DNA from: Clostridiales bacterium
GTDB taxonomy: Bacteria > Bacillota > Clostridia > Oscillospirales > Oscillospiraceae
DNA length: 64,000 nt
Direction of reading: 5' to 3'
Assembly: GCA_004555705.1 (NCBI GenBank)
Contig: SFHI01000001.1
Span: 1 to 64,000 of the forward strand
The notes under the pieces were generated by a model. The model saw only the letters and a list, made by a program, of their open reading frames with translations, had not been told where the DNA came from and did no database searches. Of this stretch, positions 1 to 6,968 are shown in pieces; the first letter of the stretch is position 1; each line of letters begins with the position of its first letter. Both the position numbers and the translations under genes were made by a program.

Positions 1-121
1 TTCAGGACGGTTCGTTAGGGCGTTTGTCCGTTTTTTGCACATTTCCCCTCTATCCGGGGGATTGCCACGCCAGTGTGCGCACTGGCTCGCAATGACAGCA
101 TTAATTTACAAACAACAATTT
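1..121. repeat. Right part of an interspersed MITE-like repeat
   Basis: From about 38 to 121 this stretch is nearly identical to 26832-26914: both contain the tract ATTGCCACGCCAGTGTGCGC, then CACTGGCTCGCAATGACAGC, and both end in CAAACAACAATTT (here 109-121). The 26.7 kb copy has a matching inverted end on its other side, so this is read as the right half of the same small non-coding element, cut by the window edge. It lies directly upstream of the first aldolase gene and may carry part of its promoter region. Confidence 0.6.
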
Positions 122-175
122 ACCCTTCCTCCGAATTCTGACGATAACCACACTTCATCTATAGGGGATGCGAAT

Positions 176-853
176 ATGGTTCATATCATTCACACGGTAC
201 CCAGATGTCCGGACGATATCCTGGACGGCTTCCGGGAGCAGGCCTCCGCCACGGTTCATGAGGCCATGGGCCGGAAGGGCGCCCTGGACCCCGACATCAA
301 GCCCATTGCCAAAGGCATGAAAGTGGTCGGCAGAGCGCTGACCGTCAAATGCCACCCCGGCGACAATGTGATGCTTGTCAAGGCCATCAGCATGGCAAAG
401 CAGGACGACGTGATCGTGGTCGACATGGGCGGCCTGGTCAAGATTGGCCCCTTCGGAGAGGTTCTTGCGACGGAGTGCAAGGCAAAGAAAATGGGTGGCC
501 TGGTCTTTAACTGCTCGGTGCGGGACAGCGCGGAGATCACGGAAATGGGTCTGCCGGTTTTCTCCAATGGTCTGTGCATCCGGGGCACCGCCAAGGCGAC
601 CCTGGGCACCATCAATCATCCGATCAGCTGCGGCGACCAGATCATCCGGCCCGGGGACATCATCCTGGGAGACGACGACGGCGTGGTGGTGGTCCCGCTG
701 GAGGAGGCGGAAGCCGTGCTGGCGGCAAGCCGGGCACGGGTTGCCAAGGAAGCGGGCTACATCCAGCGCCTGAAAAACGGCGAATCCGCTTTCGACCTTT
801 ACGGCTATCAGGCATTGCTGGACCGTCTGGGCTGTGTGGAAGAATCGATTTGA
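176..853 (+). CDS. RraA-family aldolase/decarboxylase, paralog 1
   Basis: This 225-residue protein belongs to the RraA / 4-hydroxy-4-methyl-2-oxoglutarate (and 4-carboxy-4-hydroxy-2-oxoadipate) aldolase fold. Catalytic members are metal-dependent enzymes that cleave 4-hydroxy-2-oxo acids to pyruvate and often decarboxylate oxaloacetate. The family motif is visible as GPFGEVLA near residue 91 and SVRD with Arg116-Asp117, the residue pair that binds substrate and metal in catalytic members. The ATG at 176 follows an AGGGGA ribosome site; an open frame reaching upstream to 35 lies in repeat sequence and is not part of the gene. It is the first of three tandem paralogs, followed 18 bases later by the next, so it is probably the head of a cotranscribed set. 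The substrate cannot be told from sequence. Confidence 0.85.
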   Translation: MVHIIHTVPRCPDDILDGFREQASATVHEAMGRKGALDPDIKPIAKGMKVVGRALTVKCHPGDNVMLVKAISMAKQDDVIVVDMGGLVKIGPFGEVLATECKAKKMGGLVFNCSVRDSAEITEMGLPVFSNGLCIRGTAKATLGTINHPISCGDQIIRPGDIILGDDDGVVVVPLEEAEAVLAASRARVAKEAGYIQRLKNGESAFDLYGYQALLDRLGCVEESI

Positions 854-871
854 GAATCAGGAGGAATCTGT

Positions 872-1540
872 ATGAACGAATTTGATCAGAAATACCGGGC
901 GCGGTTTGAGAAGCTGTCCTCCACCAATCTGTCCGACGCCATGGACGCGCTGGGCTTCCGGGGATACACCTTCGGCATCCGTCCCATGCAGGAAAAGTGG
1001 CGCAAGGTCGTGGGCCCCGCGGTGACCATGCGGATGACCGCCGCCGGACAGACCCCGCAGAAAACCCATCTGGGCATGAACGCCATTTCCGCGGCCCGGC
1101 CCGGGGACGTGATTGTCATTGAGAACGGCGGTCGGATGGACAGCTCTTGCTGGGGGGGCGTCCTTGCCAATTCGGCAAAGACCAAGGGCCTGACCGCCAC
1201 CCTGGTGGACGGCTGCGTCCGGGACCTGGACGACTGCATCGACTGTGACTACCCCGTGTTTGCCCGGGGCACCGTGGTCTGCACCGCCCGGGGCCGGGTC
1301 ATCGAGGCGGGCACCAACGAGATCATCAATTTCGGCGGCGTTCAGGTGCGCCCCGGGGACATTGTCCTGGGCGACAGCAGCGGCGTAGTGGTGGTTCCCC
1401 AGGAGCGCATCGAGGAGGTGCTTGCCAAGGCGGAGCAGCTCTGGCAGAAGGAAGAGGACATGATTGCCGAGATTCGTTCCGGCGCGGACATCCTGGAAGT
1501 GGATGCCAAGTACAACTACAACAAAATGCTGGCCAAATAA
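872..1540 (+). CDS. RraA-family aldolase/decarboxylase, paralog 2
   Basis: This 222-residue RraA-fold protein has the family segment DGCVRD with Arg117-Asp118 and the conserved PVFARG tract that follows it. It begins with an ATG preceded by AGGAGG-like sequence (AATCAGGAGGAATC) and starts only 18 bases after the preceding paralog. The N-terminal helix LSSTNLSDAMDALG matches the third copy (LDTTSISDAMDKLG) better than the first, so copies 2 and 3 look more closely related to each other. As with its neighbours the expected chemistry is metal-dependent retro-aldol cleavage or beta-decarboxylation of a 2-oxo acid. The three copies may form a hetero-oligomer, since RraA-fold proteins are trimers or hexamers, or act on different intermediates; both are inference. 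Confidence 0.85.
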   Translation: MNEFDQKYRARFEKLSSTNLSDAMDALGFRGYTFGIRPMQEKWRKVVGPAVTMRMTAAGQTPQKTHLGMNAISAARPGDVIVIENGGRMDSSCWGGVLANSAKTKGLTATLVDGCVRDLDDCIDCDYPVFARGTVVCTARGRVIEAGTNEIINFGGVQVRPGDIVLGDSSGVVVVPQERIEEVLAKAEQLWQKEEDMIAEIRSGADILEVDAKYNYNKMLAK

Positions 1541-1557
1541 AGGAAGGGAGCAACACC

Positions 1558-2217
1558 ATGGAAAAGGAAGTTTTGGAGCTGGTCGCGCGTTTCCGGAAGC
1601 TGGATACCACGTCGATTTCCGACGCAATGGATAAGCTGGGCATTCCGGGAGGACTTTTGGGGATCAAGGCCGTCAACCGGGGCACCCGGATCTGCGGCAC
1701 CGCGTACACGGTGCACTACGTCCCCTGCGGACAGATCAAGGGTACGGTGGGCGATTTCCTGGACGACGTGGAGCCCGGCCAGGTGGTGGTCATCGATAAC
1801 GCCGGCCGGGAGTACTGCACCGTCTGGGGAGACATCATGTCCGTTACCGCGAAGCTAAAGGGCGTGGAGGGCACGCTGATCGACGGCGTCTGCCGGGACC
1901 TTCCCGTGCTGCTGGAGAGCGGCTATCCCGTATTCTCTAAGGGCTGGTACATGGTCACCGGCAAGGACCGGGTGCAGGTGGACGCGGTGCAGGTTCCCGT
2001 GGCGGTCTCCGGAATCCAGATTTGCCCCGGCGACATCATTGTGGGCGACGAGACCGGAGCCGTGGCGGTCCCCTATGCCCGGGCTGCGGAGGTTGCCGCC
2101 GTTGCCGAGAGCATCGAGGAAACCGAAGAAAAGATCATTGCGCTGGTAAAGCAGGGTGTCCCCCTGAAAGAAGCCCGGAAGCAGACCGGCTATCATCATC
2201 TGCAGACAAAAGTGTAA
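1558..2217 (+). CDS. RraA-family aldolase/decarboxylase, paralog 3
   Basis: This 219-residue protein is the third tandem RraA-fold member. It shows IDGVCRD with Arg113-Asp114 and PVFSKG after it, and retains the GDETGAVAVP strand typical of the family C-terminal half. A GGAAGGGAGCAACACC ribosome site precedes the ATG. It lies 17 bases after paralog 2 and 11 bases before the Fe-S lyase gene, consistent with one polycistronic message. All three copies keep the Arg-Asp pair, so none looks like a dead RNase-E-inhibitor-type RraA. The likely reaction is cleavage or decarboxylation of a 4-hydroxy-2-oxo acid or of oxaloacetate, releasing pyruvate. The specific substrate is unassigned. Confidence 0.85.
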   Translation: MEKEVLELVARFRKLDTTSISDAMDKLGIPGGLLGIKAVNRGTRICGTAYTVHYVPCGQIKGTVGDFLDDVEPGQVVVIDNAGREYCTVWGDIMSVTAKLKGVEGTLIDGVCRDLPVLLESGYPVFSKGWYMVTGKDRVQVDAVQVPVAVSGIQICPGDIIVGDETGAVAVPYARAAEVAAVAESIEETEEKIIALVKQGVPLKEARKQTGYHHLQTKV

Positions 2218-2228
2218 GGAGAACCGCG

Positions 2229-3653
2229 ATGACTGTATTGGAATTTGCAAAGGAAAAGGGCTACCACTTCGGACACCTGACCATCGGGCAGTGCATCGAG
2301 GCTGCCACCGCTCTGGATATGCGGGTGGGCGACGTGATCATTGAGGAGGACGCTGTTTTTGAGGGCATCCGCCGGGAAGCGGTCTGCGACGCCATGCACG
2401 CCGCGTTCGACCATAACTTAAAGGCCTGCGAGATCGGCCTGGAAAACGGGTACAGCAGCCTCCTGGGAAAGGTCGGTGCGGAACTGAACAACCCCGCTGA
2501 CGGTGTCCGCATTGTGGACGACGCCTTCGTAAACCGGGTGGTTGTCTGTACGCTGGCCGCCCAGGTAGGCAACCATACCATCGGCCTGCGCCCCTGCGCC
2601 GGAACCGGGGATTCCTGCCCCTACACCGGCTTCGTCAAAGCGGTGATGGAGTTCTACCCCGATGACCCCGAGCTGCTGAACCGCTGCATGGCCGTCATGC
2701 TGAAGATCGGCGGAATGTACCGCATCGGCAAGTGCACCACCGGCTGCAACATGGAGGGCCTGGGGGCCGGAGCCTGCGCCACGGCAGCCGCCTTTGTGGA
2801 GCTGGCCGGAGGCACCCCCGCTCAGATGGAGACCGCCATGACTCTGGCCATCTCCCCCACCATCAGCGTTCCCTGCACCCCCCGGGTGCTGGCCCCCGGC
2901 CTGTGTGCAACCCACATCGGCGGTGGTGTCCTGATCGCCCGCCTGGCCAGCCAGCTGGCCATGTATACCACCATCCCCTGCGGCATTCCCGTGGATGTGA
3001 TGATCGCCATGGCCGCCCAGTGCCACCTGGCCTCCGCCAAGCACATTGTGCCCGTCACCATCCGGTACATGGAGTCCTTCTTCAAGCGGGACAGCCGGGT
3101 GGAGGAATATGTGCAGCCCGAGGTTCTGGAGGCTGAGGCCCAGCGAAAGACAGAGGTAATCCATGCCGCCCTGGGCGAGGCCATGGACATGGCCGACCGG
3201 GCGAACCTGATTACGTCTCCCTTCGCGGACGCCTGCGTGGGCGGAACCAGCGAGGGCGTGGGCTCTCCCACCAACTGCGCGCGGCTGGCCCATTTCCTGG
3301 CAAAGGGCCGGGTAACCAAGGTCCGGGTGGAGTTCTGCCCCGAGATGTTTGCCCGCCGCACCATCAATATGCCCGGCGTGCTTATGGCCGCGGTGAACGG
3401 CTGCGGCACGGACGATGCCAAGAGCTACGAAACCATTCTGGAAGAGGTCAAGGCCCGGGGCATCGAGGTGGAGGTTCTGGAGGTAGACGTACCCCAGCTG
3501 CAGAAGGTGACGGTATACGCCACCGAGCAGGATTCCTTTGTGGATAGCCTGAACCGTGCGGGGGCGCGGCTTGTTCTGCGGGATGCCTCCGCTCCCCGGG
3601 AGGAAGTGGAAGCGCTGGCAAAGAAGCTGAACATCGTGATCATTGACCGATAA
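2229..3653 (+). CDS. L-serine-dehydratase-alpha-like Fe-S lyase
   Basis: This 474-residue protein resembles the alpha (Fe-S) domain of iron-sulfur L-serine dehydratases and related desulfidases (SDH_alpha family). Visible hallmarks are the cysteine-rich segment PCAGTGDSCPYTG, followed by GKCTTGCNMEGLGAG and VPCTPRVLAPGLC, which supply candidate [4Fe-4S] ligands and glycine-rich turns. It has no separate beta subunit in the window and carries an extra C-terminal part after about residue 350. Members remove water, ammonia or sulfide from small acids. With tandem aldolases upstream, it may dehydrate a hydroxy-acid intermediate rather than serine; that is inference. The ATG at 2229 follows an AAGGAGAA ribosome site; an open frame running further upstream overlaps paralog 3 and is rejected as the start. 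Confidence 0.75.
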   Translation: MTVLEFAKEKGYHFGHLTIGQCIEAATALDMRVGDVIIEEDAVFEGIRREAVCDAMHAAFDHNLKACEIGLENGYSSLLGKVGAELNNPADGVRIVDDAFVNRVVVCTLAAQVGNHTIGLRPCAGTGDSCPYTGFVKAVMEFYPDDPELLNRCMAVMLKIGGMYRIGKCTTGCNMEGLGAGACATAAAFVELAGGTPAQMETAMTLAISPTISVPCTPRVLAPGLCATHIGGGVLIARLASQLAMYTTIPCGIPVDVMIAMAAQCHLASAKHIVPVTIRYMESFFKRDSRVEEYVQPEVLEAEAQRKTEVIHAALGEAMDMADRANLITSPFADACVGGTSEGVGSPTNCARLAHFLAKGRVTKVRVEFCPEMFARRTINMPGVLMAAVNGCGTDDAKSYETILEEVKARGIEVEVLEVDVPQLQKVTVYATEQDSFVDSLNRAGARLVLRDASAPREEVEALAKKLNIVIIDR

Positions 3654-3656
3654 GCA

Positions 3657-3687
3657 AAACAGCCCCAGGCCGCGCCTGAGACTGTTT
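3657..3687. terminator. Putative bidirectional terminator between convergent genes
   Basis: An imperfect inverted repeat, AAACAGCCCCAGGC and GCCTGAGACTGTTT separated by three bases, sits between the convergent ends of the Fe-S lyase gene (+) and the LpdD-like gene (-). It ends in a short T run in both directions. This is the expected place for a shared terminator. No long U-tract is present, so efficiency is uncertain. Confidence 0.5.
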
Positions 3688-3696
3688 CCCCCAACC

Positions 3697-4038
3697 CTAT
3701 TGAGAAAGAACCGCAAGTATCTCTGCCAGAAGTGAATCGGCGGTTTCCAGAATCGCCCGGATTTGCGCCCTGTCCGCGTTGTCATAGTGGATTCCGCAGA
3801 CAACGGTGGCATAGCCGGTTCGCCGGGAAAGGGTCTCCGCCCACCTTTGAGCGACCAACGCCTCCCGGTGGCCGGGGAACTCCCCGGTGCTGCACAGGCA
3901 GCCGTCTCTTGCCATGGATACGGCTCCCACATGGCGCGCATCGCCCCCGGTAAGCAGGACGAAGCATCCGCTGTCCAAAACCCGCAGCTCGGCGGTAATC
4001 TCTTTGTCAAATAAGGTTCGGCTGAATCGGTGTTCCAT
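3697..4038 (-). CDS. LpdD-like prenylated-FMN chaperone of a UbiD decarboxylase
   Basis: This 113-residue protein resembles the small D subunit (LpdD/EcdD-type) that accompanies UbiD-family decarboxylases and is thought to help deliver or mature prenylated FMN. It has the characteristic run VLLTGGDARHVGAVSMA followed by GHREALVAQRWAE and a conserved GIHYDNA near the C-terminus. The ATG at 4038 has a good GGGAGGACAG ribosome site; the open frame extends to 4251 but lacks a better start. It is transcribed against the rest of the cluster and divergently from the hydro-lyase gene, about 120 bases apart. The UbiD (8260-9681) and UbiX (12885-13454) genes in the same island support the assignment. 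It could instead be a generic member of the domain with no prFMN role. Confidence 0.65.
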   Translation of the reverse strand: MEHRFSRTLFDKEITAELRVLDSGCFVLLTGGDARHVGAVSMARDGCLCSTGEFPGHREALVAQRWAETLSRRTGYATVVCGIHYDNADRAQIRAILETADSLLAEILAVLSQ

Positions 4039-4159
4039 AACTGTCCTCCCAGGCGCTTTTCCGCGGGACAAGCCCCGCGCCCTATTCATACCATATCGGG
4101 ATGGATTTTGCAAGCGTGGGGGAAGAGAATTCATTGAGATACAAGGAGGTTTCGTGTCC
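4039..4159. promoter_or_regulatory. Divergent intergenic region with probable promoters
   Basis: The 121 bases between the divergent LpdD-like and hydro-lyase genes must hold a promoter for the - strand gene and possibly a second one for the 4160-13454 run. A hairpin CGCGGG-acaag-CCCGCG lies near 4061-4080. A strong AAGGAGGT ribosome site is at 4143-4150. No clear -35/-10 pair was found, so promoters are inferred from gene layout only. Confidence 0.4.
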
Positions 4160-5398
4160 GTGAAAACCATGACACAAAAGATCCTCGAAGCAAAAACAGG
4201 CCGGCTTCTGCACCGGGGCGAGATCGGATTCGCCAAGGTGGACTGCATCATGACCCATGACGTTGGAACCGCCGGTGTGGTGCCCCTGATCGATCAGTTC
4301 GGAATTGAAGCCTTTCCGCCGGGAATGGAAGTAGTCACGATTCTGGATCATTTTGTCCCGGCCTGCTCCGCCAGCCATGCCAAAAGCCATGTGACGACGC
4401 GCGGCTTCGCCCGGCGGTGGCCCCAGGTGCATTTCTATGAAGTCGGGCGGGGCGGAATCTGCCACCAGGTTATGCTGGAGGACGGCTTCGCCAAGGCCGG
4501 CGGCCTGGTGGTCGCCACGGACGCTCATGTCACCACCTACGGCGGCGCGGGCTGCCTGGGCCTGGGCGTGGGCGTGACGGATGTGGCCATGATCCTGAAA
4601 ACCGGGAAAATCTGGCTGAAAATGCCCCATGTAATCGGGATTCACCTGAAAGGGAGCCTCCGGGGCACGGCGGCGGCCAAGGACCTGGCCATCCGGGTAC
4701 TGACGGATATCCCCTTCTCACAGCTGAACTACAGCGTTGTGGAGTTCTTTGGGGATGGGGTATCCACCCTTTCCATAGACGACCGGTTCTGCCTGTGCAA
4801 TATGCTCTCCGAGGGCGGCATCAAGAGCGCCCTGGTCGCCTGCGACCAGCGGACCTCAGACTTTATGGAGGCCCACGCCCGGGGGAGCTTCACCCCGGTT
4901 CAGCCGGACCCGGACGCCGAATATGACGCCCATTACGAGATTGACCTGACCTCCATCGAGCCCATGGTCGCCTGCCCCCACCACCCCACCAACGGCAAGC
5001 CCCTGCGGGAGCTTCCGCGAATTCCCATCGACCAGGCGTTCATCGGCTCCTGCACCAACGGCCGGATTGAGGACCTGCGCATTGCGGCCCAAATCCTTCA
5101 GGGGAAACGGGTGCATCCCAATGTGCGGCTGGTCATCACCCCCGGCTCCCAGAAAGTGCTGAAGCAGGCCATCCGCGAGGGCCTGATCAACACATTTATT
5201 GAAGCGGGCGCCATGCTTACCAATCCCTCCTGCGGAGCCTGTATCGGCGCGTCCTCCCAGCTGGCCCCCGGGGAAGTGTGCGTAGCCACTTCCAACCGAA
5301 ATTTCCAGGGCCGCATGGGAAGTGTGGAAGCCAGCATCTATCTGGCGTCTCCCGCCACGGTAGCCCACTCCGCAATCGCGGGGTACATCACCCAGTAG
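4160..5398 (+). CDS. Aconitase/LeuC-family hydro-lyase, large subunit
   Basis: This 412-residue protein is the large, [4Fe-4S]-binding subunit of an isopropylmalate-isomerase-type hydro-lyase (LeuC/HacA/DmdA clade). Cluster ligands are visible as GSCTNGR near residue 296-301 and CGAC at Cys358/Cys361; the N-terminal DHFVPA and HVTTYGGAGCLG-type segments are also typical. Its length is that of the short archaeal/clostridial type. The start is chosen as GTG 4160, ten bases after GGAGG; GTG 4154 and ATG 4169 are in-frame alternatives. The small subunit gene follows 18 bases later and a decarboxylating-dehydrogenase homolog after that, the same trio as in leucine or homocitrate pathways. In a catabolic island with a tricarboxylate transporter it more likely isomerises or hydrates a substituted malate or citrate-like acid. 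Confidence 0.85.
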   Translation: MKTMTQKILEAKTGRLLHRGEIGFAKVDCIMTHDVGTAGVVPLIDQFGIEAFPPGMEVVTILDHFVPACSASHAKSHVTTRGFARRWPQVHFYEVGRGGICHQVMLEDGFAKAGGLVVATDAHVTTYGGAGCLGLGVGVTDVAMILKTGKIWLKMPHVIGIHLKGSLRGTAAAKDLAIRVLTDIPFSQLNYSVVEFFGDGVSTLSIDDRFCLCNMLSEGGIKSALVACDQRTSDFMEAHARGSFTPVQPDPDAEYDAHYEIDLTSIEPMVACPHHPTNGKPLRELPRIPIDQAFIGSCTNGRIEDLRIAAQILQGKRVHPNVRLVITPGSQKVLKQAIREGLINTFIEAGAMLTNPSCGACIGASSQLAPGEVCVATSNRNFQGRMGSVEASIYLASPATVAHSAIAGYITQ

Positions 5399-5416
5399 GC
5401 GCAAGGAGGTACGGCG

Positions 5417-5932
5417 ATGGATTATATCAGACGTGCGACGATTGGCTGCAGGCTGGGCGACCATATCAACACGGACATTATTTACCCGGCCAGATACCTG
5501 GTGCTGTTTGAACCGGAGGAGGTTCGCAGGCACCTGTTTGAGGACATCGCCCCGGAGCTGGCGGCACGGCTGGCCGGGAAAGCGGTTCTTGGCGGCGAGG
5601 ACTTCGGCTGCGGCTCCGCACGGGAGCAGGGCCTGACGGCGCTGAAGTACGCGGATGTGGAACTGCTGGTCTGCAAGTCCTATTCCCGGGCGTTCTACCG
5701 CAACGGCATCAACAATGCGGTTCCCCTGTTTATTGCCGACTGCCCCGAGAGCCTGGAGGAGATCGGCAGCGAGGGCGATCTGCTGGAGGCGAATTTCACC
5801 TCCGGGGAACTGAAAAACCTGACCACCGGCGCTTCCTTCCGCTGCACGCCCACCTCCCGGTTCCTGATTGATGTGCTGGAGGCCGGCGGAATCTGGGCGT
5901 ATTACCAGGCACATCCCGAGATTTACGAATAG
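5417..5932 (+). CDS. LeuD-family hydro-lyase, small subunit
   Basis: This 171-residue protein is the small (swivel) subunit matching the preceding large subunit. It shows NTDIIYPARYL near the N-terminus and GCGSAREQG, the loop that contacts the substrate carboxylates and determines specificity in this family. Its length is normal for the HacB/DmdB/LeuD short type. An AAGGAGG ribosome site at 5403-5409 precedes the ATG. It is 11 bases ahead of the dehydrogenase gene. The residues after YPARYL (VLFEPEEV) line the position that discriminates isopropylmalate, homocitrate and dimethylmalate enzymes, but the preference cannot be read with confidence. Confidence 0.85.
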   Translation: MDYIRRATIGCRLGDHINTDIIYPARYLVLFEPEEVRRHLFEDIAPELAARLAGKAVLGGEDFGCGSAREQGLTALKYADVELLVCKSYSRAFYRNGINNAVPLFIADCPESLEEIGSEGDLLEANFTSGELKNLTTGASFRCTPTSRFLIDVLEAGGIWAYYQAHPEIYE

Positions 5933-5943
5933 GGGGAACGCAA

Positions 5944-6951
5944 ATGGCCTATACGATTGCACTGATGGAAGGCGACGGACTGGGCCCGGTAATCTGTGAC
6001 CGGGCGGAGCAGATTTTTGAAGCCATCGGAAACCGGTTCGGCTTCGAGATTCACTGCACCAGGCTTCCCTTCGGGAAAAGCGCTCTGGATCAATACGGCT
6101 CCGCGCTTCCGGACCAAACGGTTATGGGAATTCAGGAGGCCGACGGCGCGGTGTTTTTCGGCGTGGACCTGGAGCATATCACCGGTCCCTCCCCTGTGGG
6201 CGCCCTCCGGAAGAAGCTGAAGCTGACCGCGGAGGTCCGGGAGGTGCAGAGCCTGCCCAGCGGCTGGTGCTTCCGGCCGGATATCCGGATTGCCTTTGTG
6301 CGGGAAATCTCCCAGGGCTTTCTCAGCGACCGAAACCTGTACGACGGCTGCGGCGAATGGATGACGGACGAGAATACCGCCATGAGCCTACGGGTCATCA
6401 CCTATGATGCCAGCAGAAGCATCGCCCACCGGGCCTTCCGGTATGCCGAGCAGGAGCACATCGACCATGTGACCGCCATTCACAAGGTGGGCATTTTCAA
6501 AAAGACCTGCGGACTGTTCCTCAGCGCCTGCCGGGACGAGGCGGCTTACTGGCCGAACATCCGCTATGACGAAAAGGCGGCGGATGACGCCGCGGCGCAG
6601 ATCATTTCCGACCCCACGTTTTTCGGTGTGGTGGTCACCACCAATATGTTCGGAGACATCCTCTCCGACGAAGCCGCCGCCCTGGTCTCCGGCCGGTGTG
6701 TGGGGGCGAACTACGGGGAGAACGCGGCGGTGTACATGAGCGTACATCACGGGGCGGATTGGGCGGAGCTGGAAGCCGACCGCTACGATCCGGTTCCCAG
6801 ACTTCTGTGCCTGGTGCAGATTCTGAAGGATTTGGGCCAGCACGAGGCGGCGGCATTCCTACGGCAGGCAGTTCTGGACTGCGCCCGGGATTCCACAAAA
6901 ACAGGAACAGCATTTTTCCGGGAGCTGTTCTTGCAGATACAAGAAAGATAA
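5944..6951 (+). CDS. Isopropylmalate/isocitrate dehydrogenase-family enzyme
   Basis: This 335-residue protein belongs to the NAD(P)-dependent decarboxylating beta-hydroxyacid dehydrogenases (isopropylmalate, isocitrate, homoisocitrate and tartrate dehydrogenases). The family signature NMFGDILSDEAAAL is intact, as are the metal-binding acidic residues in it. The nucleotide-loop equivalent GDGLGP lies near the N-terminus. A substrate-helix segment around residue 75-95 (VGALRKKLKL) differs from the usual isopropylmalate motif, hinting at another substrate. It follows the hydro-lyase subunits by 11 bases and is 17 bases ahead of the PreA-like gene. The expected reaction is oxidation of a 2-hydroxy acid with loss of CO2 to a 2-oxo acid, which could feed the RraA-type enzymes. 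Confidence 0.8.
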   Translation: MAYTIALMEGDGLGPVICDRAEQIFEAIGNRFGFEIHCTRLPFGKSALDQYGSALPDQTVMGIQEADGAVFFGVDLEHITGPSPVGALRKKLKLTAEVREVQSLPSGWCFRPDIRIAFVREISQGFLSDRNLYDGCGEWMTDENTAMSLRVITYDASRSIAHRAFRYAEQEHIDHVTAIHKVGIFKKTCGLFLSACRDEAAYWPNIRYDEKAADDAAAQIISDPTFFGVVVTTNMFGDILSDEAAALVSGRCVGANYGENAAVYMSVHHGADWAELEADRYDPVPRLLCLVQILKDLGQHEAAAFLRQAVLDCARDSTKTGTAFFRELFLQIQER

Positions 6952-6968
6952 TCAGGAGGATATGCTTT

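Noticed and set aside
35..175. N-terminal extension of the first aldolase to position 35
   Set aside because: The extension lies in an interspersed repeat, has no ribosome site and encodes residues unlike the family. The ATG at 176 has a good site.
4160..6951. Leucine biosynthesis genes (leuC, leuD, leuB)
   Set aside because: There is no leuA nearby, the genes are fused into an operon with transport and UbiD genes, and the dehydrogenase substrate segment is atypical. A catabolic role fits better, although the family chemistry is the same.
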